64,000 bases of DNA from Onthophagus taurus (Eukaryota > Arthropoda > Insecta > Coleoptera > Scarabaeidae), in NCBI RefSeq assembly GCF_036711975.1, contig NW_027248941.1:806001-870000 (forward strand), in the 5' to 3' direction. This document shows positions 34,601 to 46,819 of this stretch, one piece after another. Within the stretch, counting starts at the first letter, position 1. Each line of letters opens with the position of its first letter. The notes under the pieces were generated by a model. That model searched no databases. It saw nothing but the letters and a program-made list of their open reading frames with translations, and was not told the origin of the DNA. Both the position numbers and the translations under genes were made by a program.

Positions 34601-37600
34601 TCCTCTTGCATGTGTTCTTTTTGTTGCTTCGTAACGATACTTGTAGTACGAATCGTGGCGAAATTACTCGTTCCGTGATCAACAACGGCCGCCGCGGCGG
34701 GATGGCTTATTGTGCCGCGACCGTATCTCCTTGTGGTGCCATCTGCTGGTAAACTATTGGTACTACTCGATTGACTACTTGCGGAGACACCGACTGAGTG
34801 TACAGAGTGCTCAGATGTGACTGAATTGCTCTTTGAGCTGTCACCGCAGGCGTTGTCGTCGATTATTTCCTCGTTGTCTAAGGTGCTTTCGGTTTCGCAA
34901 CTATCGTTCATTAGGATCTTTTTCATTTTTCGGTAGTTGAGGTTATCTAATTCGCGAACGGCCGCTTTCGTCCGTTGGATTAGGTCAATTAGAACGTTTG
35001 AAGAGCGGAGACGCAATAAAAGCGGGTGAGATAGAAGTTTTGATGATGATGGTCGGTTTGATGGTGATTTCTATAACAAAAATAGATTTTATTTTAATTT
35101 TTTTTAATTCATACAAAGTCAGAATCACTTCTGATTTCTACCTTACTTTGGTTCAATGATCTGGCAAAAACAGAGCTCTGTGCCAATGAGGTGAGTGATA
35201 CATAAAGAAACTTAATAACTTACTGTAATGTTGCATCAAATAAGTTTATATCTATTTTATGCTGCTATTTCGTCGTGAAATGCTGGACACTGCTTGTTAA
35301 AAATAGAAAGTGCTTGCCAAAAATTGAAAACTGGTTCTAAATGACTAAAAATTTATACTATAAACTGTTTCTAAAAATCTGGAAATTGCTTCAGAAAACT
35401 GATTACTGCTTCTAAAGACTGAAAACTGCTTCCAAAAGACAAAGACTGCTTCCAAAATACTGAAAAGTGCTTGCAGAAGGCTAGAAACTGCTACCAAAGG
35501 ACAAGAACTGCTTCTAGAATACAGAAAAGTGCTTGCAGAAGTCTAGAAACTGTTACCAAAAGACAGAAAATGCTTCCAAAATACTGAAAAGTGCTTGCAG
35601 AAGGCTAAAAACTGCTACCAAAAGACAAAAACTGCTTCCAAAATACTGAAAAGTGCTTGCAGAAGTCTAGAAACTGTTACCAAAAAACAGAAAATGCTTC
35701 AAAAATAGTGAGAAATGCCTGCAGAAGACTAGAAATTGCTACCAAAAGACACAAACTGTTTCCAAAATACTGAAATTTTCTTGCAGAAGACTGAAAACTA
35801 CTATTAAAAAACAGAAACTACTTCCAAAAGACAAAAACTGCTTTAAAAATACTGAAAAATGCTTACAGAAGACTAGAAACAGCTACCAACAGACAAAGAT
35901 TGCTTCCAAAATACTAAAAAGTGGTTGCAGAAGACTAGAAACTGTTACCAAAAGACAAAAACTGCTTCCAAAATACTGAAAAGTGCTTGCATATGACTAG
36001 AAACTGCTACCAAAAGACAGAAACTGCTTCCAAAATACTAATAAGTGTTTGCAGATGACTAGAAACTGCTACTAAAAGACAGAAACTGATATCAAAAGAC
36101 AAAAACTGCTTCCAAAATACTGAAAAGTGGTTGCGGATGACTAGAAACTGGTACTAAAAGACAGAAACTGCTTCAAAAATACTGAAAAGTGCTTCCAAAA
36201 TACTGAATAGTGGTTGTAGAAGATTAGAAACAGCTTTCAAAACACAGAAACTGCTTCCAAAATACTGAAAAGTGCTTGCGGAAGACTAGAAACTGGTACT
36301 AAAAGACAGAAACTGCTTCCAAAAGATAGATACTGCTTTCAAAATACTGAAAAGTGGTTGCAGAAGACTAGAAACTGCTACCAAAAGACAAAAACTGCTT
36401 CCAAAATACTGAAAAGTGCTTGCGGAAGACTAGAAACTGCTACTAAAAGATAAAAACTGCTTCCAAAAGATATATACTGCCTCCAAAATACTAAAAAGTT
36501 CTTGCATATGACTAGAAACTGCTACCAAAAGACAGAAACTGCTTCCAAAATACTAAAAAGTGTTTGCAGATGACTAGAAACTGCTACTAAAAGACAGAAA
36601 CTGATATCAAAAGACAAAAACTGCTTCCAAAATACTGAAAAGTGGTTGCGGATGACTAGAAACTGGTACTAAAAGACAGAAACTGCTTCCAAAAGATAGA
36701 TACTGCTTCCAAAATACTGAAAAGTTCTTGCATATGACTAGAAACTGCTACCAAAAGACAGAAACTGCTTCCAAAATACTAAAAAGTGGTTGCAGAAGAC
36801 TAGAAACTGCTACCAAAAGACAAAAACTGCTTCCAAAATACTGAAAAGTGCTTGCGGAAGACTAGAAACTGCTACTAAAAGACAGAAACTGCTTCCAAAA
36901 GATAGATACTGCTTCCAAAATACTGAAAAGTTCTTGCATATGACTAGAAACTGCTACCAAAAGACAGAAACTGCTACCAAAAGACAGAAACTGCTACCAA
37001 AAGACAGAAACTGCTTCCAAAATACTAAAAAGTGGTTGCAGAAGACTAGAAACTGCTACCAAAATACAAAAACTGCTTCCAAAATACTGAAAAGTGCTTG
37101 CGGAAGACTAGAAACTGCTACTAAAAGACAGAAACTGCTTCCAAAAGATAGATACTGCTTCCAAAATACTGAAAAGTTCTTGCATATGACTAGAAACTGC
37201 TACCAAAAGACAAAAACTGCTTCCAAAATACTAAAAAGTGTTTGCAGATGACTAGAAACTGCTACTAAAAGACAGAAACTGCTTCCAAAAGATAGATACT
37301 GCTTCCAAAATACTGAAAAGTTCTTGCATATGACTAGAAACTGATATCAAAAGACAAAAACTGCTTCCAAAATACTGAAAAGTGGTTGCGGATGACTAGA
37401 AACTGGTACTAAAAGACAGAAACTGCTACCAAAAGACATAAACTGCTTCAAAAATACTAAAAAGTGGTTGCAGAAGACTAGAAACTGCTACCAAAAGACA
37501 AAAACTGCTTCCAAAATACTGAAAAGTGCTTGCGGAAGACTAGAAACTGCTACTAAAAGACAGAAACTGCTTCCAAAAGATAGATACTGCTTCCAAAATA

Positions 37601-40600
37601 CTGAAAAGTTCTTGCATATGACTAGAAACTGCTACCAAAAGACAGAAACTGCTTCCAAAATACTAAAAAGTGTTTGCAGATGACTAGAAACTGCTACTAA
37701 AAGACAGAAACTGATATCAAAAGACAAAAACTGCTTCCAAAATACTGAAAAGTGGTTGCGGATGACTAGAAACTGGTACTAAAAGACAGAAACTGCTACC
37801 AAAAGACATAAACTGCTTCAAAAATACTAAAAAGTGGTTGCAGAAGACTAGAAACTGCTACCAAAAGACAAAAACTGCTTCCAAAATACTGAAAAGTGCT
37901 TGCGGAAGACTAGAAACTGCTACTAAAAGACAGAAACTGCTTCCAAAAGATAGATACTGCTTCCAAAATACTGAAAAGTTCTTGCATATGACTAGAAACT
38001 GCTACCAAAAGACAGAAACTGCTTCCAAAATACTAAAAAGTGTTTGCAGATGACTAGAAACTGCTACTAAAAGACAGAAACTGATATCAAAAGACAAAAA
38101 CTGCTTCCAAAATACTGAAAAGTGGTTGCGGATGACTAGAAACTGGTACTAAAAGACAGAAACTGCTACCAAAAGACAGAAACTGCTTCAAAAATACTGA
38201 AAAGTGCTTCCAAAATACTGAATAGTGGTTGTAGAAGACTAGAAACAGCTTTCAAAACACAGAAACTGCTTCCAAAATACTGAAAAGTTGTTGCAGAAGA
38301 CTATAAACTGCTACCAAAAGATAGAAACTGCTTCCAAAAGGTAGACACTGCTTCCAAAATACTAAACAGTGCTTCCAAAAGATTAAAAACTGCCTCCAAA
38401 AACTTGAAAACTACATACTTGCAGAAGGCTGAAAACCATTTGCAAAAGATTGGACAGCGCTAGTAGAGAATTGTTAACTGCTTGCAAAAGACTGTAATCT
38501 ATGTGCAGAAGACTAGAAACTATTTCTAAAAGACTGGAATTTACTCCCAAAAGACAAAGTACTTCCAAAATAAAGAAAACTGAAATCTGATTTCGAAAGA
38601 TTGAAAACTACTTCCAAAAGACTGATAATTGCTTACAAGAAGCCAAACATTACTTACAAAAGACTACACTGCTCCAAAAAAAATATAAACTACTTGTAGG
38701 AGACTAAAAACAGCTTGCTAATAACGAAATCAGACTGTTTGTAGAAGGTAAACGTCTTATTGCAGAAACTGTTACTAAAAGATTTGATACTGTTTAAAGC
38801 GGACGAGAATCTTGTTGTAGAAGGTTAGAAATTGGTGTTAAAGTACTGGATACAACTTGAGGAAAACGGAAAATTTATTGCAAAAATCAATTCTCATTGC
38901 AGAAGATGAAAATCTCTTTGTAGAGGACTGGAAATTGTTTATAAAAAAATTGATAGTTTGTAAAAATTGATATTCTGATTGCATTAGCAATAAAAGACTA
39001 GATACTGCTAGAAAAAAACTAAATGATGCTTACAGAAGAACTATAAATGCTAATAAAACTAGGTACAGTTTGGAGAAGACTAGATATTGATTGAAAAAGA
39101 TAATAGTATATTTAGAAGTTAAAATATTGCTTGGTGAAGACTACAAACTGTCTACAGAAGACAAGAATGTCTTTGCAGAGGGCTAAAAATCCAAATAAGA
39201 CTTGGTACAGTTTGGGTAAGACTAGATATTGCGTGAAAAAGATCAAATAATGCAAGATAGTGCTTGCAGAAGGTTATAAATTAAATAAAAAATTATAAAA
39301 TAAATAAATGCTAATAAAAGACTTGATACAACTTGAAAAAGATAACATATTGACTGCTTGCAGATTACTACAATATGCTTACAGAAGACAAGCATCTCTT
39401 TGCAAAAAGCTATAAATCCTAATAAGACTTGATACAGTTTGGAGAAGACTAGGTATAAATGAAAAAGATTAAATAGTGCAAGCAGAAGTCAAGATAGTGC
39501 TTGTAAAAGACTATAAAGTGAATATAGAAGACAAAATGCCTTTGCAGAGGACTATACATGCTAATAAAAGACTTAATACAATTTGAAGAAGAAAAGATAT
39601 TGCTTACAAAAGAACGAATAGTGCATGCGTAAGTCAAGATATTGCTTGCAAACAATTATTAATTGCCCTACAGAAGACAAAAATGTCTTTGCAGAAGGCT
39701 ATAAATCCTAATAAGACTTGATACAGTTTGGAGAAGACTAGGTATAGTGTGAAAAAGATTAAATAGTGTAAACAGAAGTCAAGATAGTGCTTGTAAAAGA
39801 CTATAAAGTGAATATAGAAGACAAAATGCCTTTGCAGAGGACTATACATGCTAATAAAAGACTTAATACAATTTGAAGAAGACAAGATATTGCTTGCAAA
39901 AGAACGAATAGTGCATGCAGAAGTCAAGATATTGCTTGCAAACAACTATTAATTGCCCTACAGAAGACAAAAATGTCTTTGCAGAAGGCTATAAATCCTA
40001 ATAGACTTGATACAGTTTGGAGAAGACTAGGTATAGCGTGAAAAAGATTAAATAGTGCAAGCAGAAGTCAAGATAGTGCTTGTAAAAGACTATAAAGTGA
40101 ATATAGAAGACAAAATGCCTTTGCAGAGGACTATTCATGCTAATAAAAGACTTAATACAATTTGAAGAAGAAAAGATATTGCTTGCAAAAGAACGAATAG
40201 TGCATGCAGAAGTCAAGATATTGCTTGCAAACAACTATTAATTGCCCTACAGAAGGCAAGAATCTCTTTGCAGAAAGCTATAAATGTTAATAAGACTTGA
40301 TACAACTTCAAGAACAGAACATATTGCTTTCAAAAGAATGAATAATACATGCAAAAGTCAAGATATTGCTTGCAGAAAACTATTAATTGCCTACAGAAGA
40401 CAAGATTGTCTTTGCAGAAGGCTATAAATCCTAATAAGACTTGATACAGTTTGGAGAAGACTAGGTATAGCGTGAAAAAGATTAAATAGTGCAAGCAGAA
40501 GTCAAGATAGTGCTTATAAAAGACTATAAATACCCTATAGAAGACAAAATGTCTTTGCAAAGAACTAGAAATGCTAATCAAAGTTTGAAAAAGAATGAAT

Positions 40601-41893
40601 AGTGCACACAAAAGTCAAGATTCTACTTGCAGATGCCTAAAATATGCTGGCAGAAGACAAGAATCTCTTTGCAGAAGGGTTAGAAATGCCAAGAAGACTT
40701 GATATAGCTTGGAGAAATTAGAATTTTGGTTACAGATCACTAGATAGTGTGTGCTAATGATAATGCCTGAACGATTTTGATGATCAGAAGATTAGATATT
40801 GCTTAATATCAAAAGTTATTTACAAAATTGAGGGATATAGGAAATGATGTTATAATAAATAATGTTATAAGTTCCTAGTCCAACTAGGAAAACAACATTA
40901 TTTTTTATGGACAACCAATTACTTTAAAATAACTTGGTTACAATGTGTGTGGTACAACATTCCCAATAAATTGGGAGAAAATATTTTAACCTTAATTTAA
41001 AAAATATTATTTAAAAAAAAATATTGTAAAGTAATTTTTAATACAATATAACCTCAAATACTAACTCAGTTAAAATAAAATTGATGATAAAATAATAAAC
41101 ATACCCTTAAACAAGCTTCAACAAAAGTTTTAAACGCATCCGACCAATCGTTAGCTTGTAACGAAGGCGCATCATTTTGGGCTATATGATAAAGTGCAGA
41201 CATCGCATTCATATTGAAATAAGGTGGTTTCCGTTCGGCGAGTTCGATACATGTAATCCCTAACGACCACACGTCCACTTTACCATCGTACTGTCCCTCA
41301 TCCATCGCCAATATCACTTCGGGAGCCATCCAATACGGCGTCCCCACAAACGAATTCGCCGGACACTTAATCGAGGCGCTCCCAAAATCGGCCAACTTCA
41401 CCGTTCCATTCTCCGTCAACAAAATGTTCCCCGCCTTAACATCGCGATGAATTTTCCCTAAATTATGTAAATAACTCAATCCTTGTAGAACCCCTTCACA
41501 AATCGCCGCGATTTCATCTTCTCTTAAAGGCTTTTTGTGTACTTCAATGATATCGGATGCCGATCCGAGACAATACTCCATCACTAACCATGCTGTACTA
41601 TCTCGGAGATAACACCCTTTGTACTCGATCGTGTTGGGATGTTTGAGTTGTCGAAGAAATCGGATTTCTTTGAGAATATCCTGCCATTTATCCGAACTTT
41701 GTTTACCCATATAGGACATCTTTTTGATCGCGACGATCTCGTTGGTGACTGTGTATCGGGCGTAATAAACAGCACCGAAGGAACCATGGCCGATCTCGCG
41801 AAGATCTTCAAACACCCGATCCGGGTCATCTTTGAAGAATAATTCGGCCACGTCCGGGTGTTTTAAATTGCCCGGTTTTATAACCGGTGCCAT
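28666..41893 (-). CDS. Tao serine/threonine kinase (TAOK, STE20 family)
   Basis: Four coding exons on the minus strand: 41893-41105, 35070-34220, 29753-28848 and 28789-28666; 889 residues, all junctions in frame. The kinase domain is about residues 28-280: glycine loop GHGSFG, ATP-binding lysine in VAIKK (K57), HRDVKAGN catalytic loop, DFGSAS and APE. A serine-rich linker follows. The C-terminal half is long coiled coil, ending in the conserved [14 protein letters not shown] and PPGSL. In flies Tao phosphorylates Hippo (Salvador-Warts-Hippo pathway), regulates microtubules and acts in MAPK signalling. Introns 1 and 2 (about 6.0 and 4.5 kb) are expanded by two unrelated tandem arrays while intron 3 is only 58 bases. 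The kinase domain is complete and no key residue is missing. Confidence 0.95.
29780..34130. repeat. ~374-bp satellite in Tao intron 2, about 12 units
   Basis: Core GTGGCGCCATCTCTTA starts near 29799, 29995, 30365, 30735, 31110, 31485, 31860, 32235, 32610, 32985, 33359, 33733 and 34083, mostly 370-375 apart. Two adjacent units at 29850-30590 are almost identical, showing recent duplication. Every core is on the same strand. The array starts within about 30 bases of the exon 3 acceptor and ends about 90 bases before the exon 2 donor. Confidence 0.95.
35280..40800. repeat. Complex GAAACTGCT minisatellite in Tao intron 1
   Basis: Built from ~30-37-base modules such as AGACTAGAAACTGCTACCAA, AAGACAGAAACTGCTTCCAA and AATACTGAAAAGTGCTTGCA. 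Around 36000-38100 the modules form a ~370-base higher-order unit; 37451-37820 and 37821-38190 look identical. From about 38700 to 40700 a diverged version has ~270-370-base units. It opens frames on both strands (for example 36790-37251 plus and 39634-39945 minus) that simply follow the period. Purine-rich on the plus strand. Confidence 0.94.
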
Positions 41894-41919
41894 TTTTTAT
41901 GTTTCGTGTTATGTTGTTG

Positions 41920-42580
41920 GCATTTCTCACTGTTTAATAACAAAAAGATTCATTAATAAAAACAATTATTGATAAAAATTAAAAAAAAAAAGAAACATAA
42001 CCTCACTTTTTTTTATTATTATCATTAAATAATAAAAAACGTAACCTAACTTGGAATTATTACGATTTTTGATGTTTAGTGTTATGTTGTTGGCTTTTCT
42101 CAGTATTTAATAATAAAAAGATTAATTAATAAGAAAATTATTGATATAAAATTTTAAAAAAAGCAACATAACCTAACTTTTTCTTTTGAGCCATCACTAA
42201 ATAATAAAAAATCTAACCTGTCTTGGAATTATTATGATTTTTGATGTTTGGTATTATGTTGTTAGCATTTCTCACTGTTTAATAATAAAAAGATTAATTA
42301 ACAAGAAAATTATTCATATAAAACTTTAAAAAAAGAAACATAACCTCACTTTTTTTTTTGAGCCCTCACTAAATAATAAAAAAATCTAACCTGTCTTGGA
42401 ATTATTATGATTTTTAATGTTTGGTATTATGTTGTAAGCATTTCTCACTGCTTAATAATAAAAAGATGAATTAATAAGAAAATTATTGATATAAAATTAA
42501 AAAAAAGCAACATAACCTCACTTTTTTTTTGAGCTGTCATTAAATAATAAAAAAAACCTAACCTAACTTGGAATTATTAT
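41920..42580. repeat. ~180-bp tandem repeat upstream of Tao, 3-4 copies
   Basis: Units share a short block of GTTATGTTGTTGGC, TTTCTCA, AATAATAAAAAGATTAATTA and ACATAACCTCACTTTTTTTT. It begins just upstream of the Tao ATG, in the 5' UTR intron or leader. Confidence 0.85.
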
Positions 42581-42639
42581 GATTCATTTTCTTTATTACG
42601 AATTATTGATAACGAAACATAAAATACCTAAGAGAATGA

Positions 42640-43130
42640 AAAAATCCTCACCGGGGGCTGATGATTTGCACCACGGGAGGGGCAGGTCCTTATCCTTTGT
42701 TAAAAAGGGGCCCCGCTGAAACGCCGCCCCGTTGAAATCAAAACGTTCCGACCCCGTTTGGGGGGAATCGTTTTCGTTTCGTAACCTTTTTTTCTTAATT
42801 TTTGTGTTTAACAGAAAAAAAAACCTTTCAGTTTCGGAAGCAGGGTGCAGGAACTAAAATGGCGATCGCTTGATTGCCGAAACTGGCGTGTGTGTCTTCG
42901 AGTCGTATTCGCGATATCAATCGCTTCGCGCGGCACTTTATTCGCGAGGCTGCGACGGCGAGGCACCCCGACGCGCGTCGTCCGCACGGCGAAACGCGGC
43001 CCCCACGTTCGGTACCCAAGGGGGGTGCTTCGCCCGCCCGAATTTTCCGCACCGAACAACAAAAAAAAACACTCACCGTCCTCCGAGCGAGGTTAAAATC
43101 GCGACGATCTAGCGGCAAAATTCTAAACTA
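42640..43130 (-). promoter_or_regulatory. GC-rich Tao promoter and candidate first exons
   Basis: The only clearly GC- and CpG-rich block of its length in the window. On the minus strand it holds a strong donor GTGAGT (43076-43071) and another GTGAGG (42651-42646), fitting one or two non-coding first exons of Tao. Frames open on both strands because the block is GC-rich; none resembles a protein I know. It may also serve the plus direction toward Mlh1, though that start is 1.3 kb away. Confidence 0.6.
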
Positions 43131-43379
43131 AACTTAGTCGGTAAAGAGGATTGCTAGTAACTTTTTTTTTAAACAAATTAATTAATTTATAAATCTAATT
43201 AATTCATTATTTATAAACCAAATAATATAAACAAATTTAATTAAATAATTAAAAAATTAATCCAATCAATTAATTTAAAAAAAAATTGTCGGTAAAGATT
43301 GAAATTAAAAAATTGGTAATTAACGGTAATAATTAATTAAGATCATTGTAATAAAAATGTTGAGATTAAAAGTTGGTGA

Positions 43380-43860
43380 AATATTAAGCTGAAAAGCTCG
43401 AGGAGAGCTTTAATTTGGAAATATTAAAAGCTTACCTTTATTAATAGAAAATTATCTTCCCAATATAATCGGTTAATATACTCCAGGATTAGCTTCCAAA
43501 GTAAATTGGGACACTGAAAAAGAATGTTTTGAATCATTAGACACTTTTTACGCAGAGTTGTATAACGAAGAAATTATTGAGGGGAGCAAAGAATGTTTTA
43601 CATCCCGATATTAAAAAATCCTTTTTGCCACAAAAAAATTTTACTATAAATACTATACCATGACTTACCGAGTTTCTGTAATGCTTTTAAGAGGTGTTAA
43701 TCCCATATTCTTCTTCATTTTTGTGTTAAAACGTTTAGTTGAGTTGAGAAATAAAAGTGAGGTTATGTTGGATTGTTTGTATTTGAATCTTGTCAAAAAT
43801 TTCGCCAACCTAAAGAAAACAAAAAAAAATTTAATTTTATTCATTTTTAAATAAATTAAA
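43380..43860 (+). pseudogene. Upstream decayed copy of the Mlh1 last exon
   Basis: Matches the gene's 3' end at 46190-46700: AAAAGCTTACCTTTATTAAT, AATTATCTTCC, TTGGGACACTGAAAAAGAAT, GAGTTGTATAACGAAGAAAT and GACTTACCGAGTTT. The match continues through the gene's 3' flank (GTGAGGTTATGTTG and CCAACCTAAAGAAAA). Stop codons and deletions break the frame. Lies before the Mlh1 start codon. Confidence 0.9.
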
Positions 43861-43984
43861 TAAATAATTTATTAATTACATTAAGTTTATAATAAATAAA
43901 TTAAAAAATAACTTTAATTATAACACAAGTAAGTTTTTAAATAAAAAAATTTAGGTTATGTTTACCTTTTTTAGGTTATTCTGT

Positions 43985-44235
43985 AAAGGGAATTATCACA
44001 AAAAGTTGTCGAAATATTAAGCTTTAATTTGGAAGTGTTAAAAGCTTACCTTTATTTATAGAAAATTATCTTTGCAATTTGATCCATTTACCGGTTTATA
44101 CTCTACGATTACCTTCAGAAAAATAATTTGGACACTGAAAATTCATTCAAAGATAAAAGTAAGGTTATGTTGGATTGTTTGTATTTGAATCTTGTCAAAA
44201 GTTCCGCCAACCTAAAGAAAACAAAAAAAAAATTT
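43985..44235 (+). pseudogene. Second upstream Mlh1 last-exon fragment
   Basis: Shorter copy of the same block (AAAGCTTACCTTTATTTATA, AAATTATCTTTGC, CCGGTTTATACTC) plus the gene's 3' flank. Frame broken. Confidence 0.85.
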
Positions 44236-44428
44236 TATTTTATTAATATTTAAATAAATTAAATATATAATTTATTAATTACATTAAGTTTATAATAATT
44301 AAATTAAAAAATGACATTAATTATAACACAAATAAGTTTTTAAATAAGAAAAAGAGATTAAAAAAAAAATTTGAGGTTATGTTTACTTTTTTAGGTTATA
44401 TTTACCGTTTAGGTTAACTTAATAATTA

Positions 44429-46576
44429 ATGAAGAAAATGAATCAAGCACCAAAAATACTTAAATTAAACGAAACCGTAATAAATAAAATCGCCGCGGGT
44501 GAAGTAATTCAACGCCCGGCGAATGCGTTAAAAGAGATGATCGAAAACTCCTTGGATGCTAAATCAACAAATATCCAAATAATCGTCAAAAACGGCGGGT
44601 TAAAACTACTCCAAATCCAAGATAACGGATGCGGGATACGAAAAGAAGACTTTGAAATCGTTTGCGAGAGATTTACAACGTCGAAATTAAAGGAATTCGA
44701 GGATTTGGGAAAAATAGCTACGTTTGGGTTCCGCGGCGAAGCTTTAGCCAGTATTTCCCACGTTGCGCATCTCACGATCATTTCTAAAACGATTTCGGAT
44801 AAATGCGCTTATAAGTAATGAGATGATTTCGATTTTATTTGGAAATAATCAAAAATTTTAGGGCTTCGTACGAAGATGGGAAAATAAAAAGTGGCCCCAT
44901 TCCTTTCGCAGCGACTCAAGGAACACAAATTATCGTCGAGGATCTATTTTATAACATGAATGTGAGAAAGAGGGCTTTAAGGAGCCCATCTGAAGAGTAT
45001 AATAAAGTTTTTGAGGTTGTTTCGAGATACGCAATCCATAATAATCATGTTGGTGAGGTTATGTTTGGTCTAAAAAGTTTTAATTTAATTAAAAATGTTT
45101 GTAATTATAGGATTTGGGCTAAAAAAGCACGGCGAAACGAACGATATAAAAACATCGCTAAATTCGACGAAAATAGATAATATTCGATTAATTTTTGGGG
45201 CGGAAATTGCAAAAGAATTGGTTGAGGTTATGTTGGAGAACGAAACTTATCGCTTTAAAGTTAGTGGATGCGTAACTAACCCGAATTATTCAACGAAGAA
45301 ATTTATCTTTTTATTGTTTATTAATAACCGCTTGGTGGAGTGTCAAAGTTTAAAGCGATCAATCGATCAAGTTTATGCAACATATCTCCCAAAGAATTCG
45401 CACCCCTTCGTTTATTTAAGTTTAGAACTTGACCCCGCGTCTGTAGATGTTAATGTGCACCCAACTAAACATGAAGTACACTTTTTTAATGAAGATCAAA
45501 TCATTGAGTTAATAATAACATCGCTTGAAACGAAATTATTGGGTTCAAATAATTCCCGGACGTTCTATACAACCGGAAAATTACCTAAAATAACTTTAAA
45601 AAGTGAAGATAAAACTTTGTATCAAAAAGAATTTGTTCGAACTGACACAAACGAGCAAAAATTAACAAAATTTTTTGGTCCCACATCAACAGGGAAAGAA
45701 AAATCTCCCATTAAAACGACAAAATTGGTAGATACGAGTTTATCAGAAGACGTTTTTGATAGATTTAATAAAGATTTTATAAAAAGAACCGAAAGTTTAG
45801 AAAAAGAAACGAAAAAAGATCATCATTTATCGAAAATATCCCGAATCGAAATAAAATTAACGAGCGTTTTGGAACTTCAAAAAGAAATCGAATCGAATTC
45901 GCATAAAAATTTAAGGGAGTTATTCGCGCAACACGTTTTTGTTGGATCGATTAACCCAAAACAAAGTTTAATCCAATACAACACAAAACTTTTTTTGTGT
46001 AACACAAAAAAGATATTGCAAGAACTTTTTTATCAATACATCATGTATAATTTCCAAAATTTCGATAAAATCACCTTGACAAATCCTTTACCAATTTACG
46101 ATTTATGTTTGTTAGCTCTCGATTTATCCGAAGTTGGTTGGACCCCCGAAGACGGCGATAAAACCGAATTATCTCAAAAAGTCGTCGAAATATTATCAGA
46201 TAAAGCTGAAATGCTCGACGAATATTTTTCGATGGAAATTGAAGACGGAAAAATTAAAAGCTTACCTTTATTAATTGAAAATTATCTTCCTGATATGATC
46301 GGCTTACCGGTTTATATCTTGCGATTAGCCTCCGAGGTTAATTGGGAAACTGAAAAAGATTGTTTTAAATCATTCGCGATTGAAACGGCGGCTTTTTACT
46401 CGGAGTTGTATAGCGAAGAAATTAATGAAGGGAGTAATTGGAGGTGGGTGACGGAACATGTTTTATATCCAGCTATTAAAAAATTCTTTTTACCACCAAA
46501 AAATTTTACCGAAAATGCTAGTGTGTTACAAATTGCAGACTTACCGAGTTTGTATAAAGTTTTTGAGAGGTGTTAA
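44429..46576 (+). CDS. MLH1 DNA mismatch-repair protein (MutL alpha subunit)
   Basis: Three exons: 44429-44814, 44862-45052 and 45111-46576; 680 residues. The N-terminal GHKL ATPase has [20 protein letters not shown] (about 21-40), DNGCGI and [12 protein letters not shown]. The transducer domain ends with [17 protein letters not shown]. The long last exon includes the C-terminal dimerisation domain and ends in FERC, the conserved MLH1 terminus. It partners with PMS2/PMS1 to process mismatches in the nucleus. Length is close to fly Mlh1 (about 660). The donor of intron 2 lies inside a copy of the dispersed word GTGAGGTTATGTT. An in-frame ATG four codons in (44438) is an alternative start. The last exon is the source of decayed copies on both sides. 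Confidence 0.95.
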
Positions 46577-46819
46577 TCTTATTTTCTTCTTCATTTTTGT
46601 ATTAAAACGTTTAATTAAGTTATTGAGAAATAAAAGTGAGGTTATGTTGATTTGTTTGTATTTGAAACTTGTGTCAAAAATTCTGCCAACCTAAAGAAAA
46701 TAAAAAAAATTAATTTTTAAATAAATTAATTAAATAATTTATTAATTACTTTAAATTTATAATTAATAAATTAAAAATTTATTAATTATAAATTTAAAAG
46801 TTAAAAAAAAAAGTTGAGG

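Noticed and set aside
36790-38053. Plus-strand open frames of up to 153 codons (Lys/Thr/Cys-rich repeats)
   Set aside because: They copy the minisatellite period, repeat word for word, lie antisense in a Tao intron and match no family I know.
39449-40611. Minus-strand open frames with similar Phe/Ser-rich proteins
   Set aside because: Same cause: the older part of the minisatellite opens the complementary strand. Copies differ by frameshifts and have no gene signals.
42808-43131. Five overlapping open frames on both strands in the GC-rich block
   Set aside because: High GC leaves few stop codons. Products are Arg/Pro-rich noise, and the block is better read as the Tao promoter and first exons.
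44509-44781. Minus-strand frame opposite Mlh1 exon 1
   Set aside because: Antisense shadow of the conserved ATPase exon.
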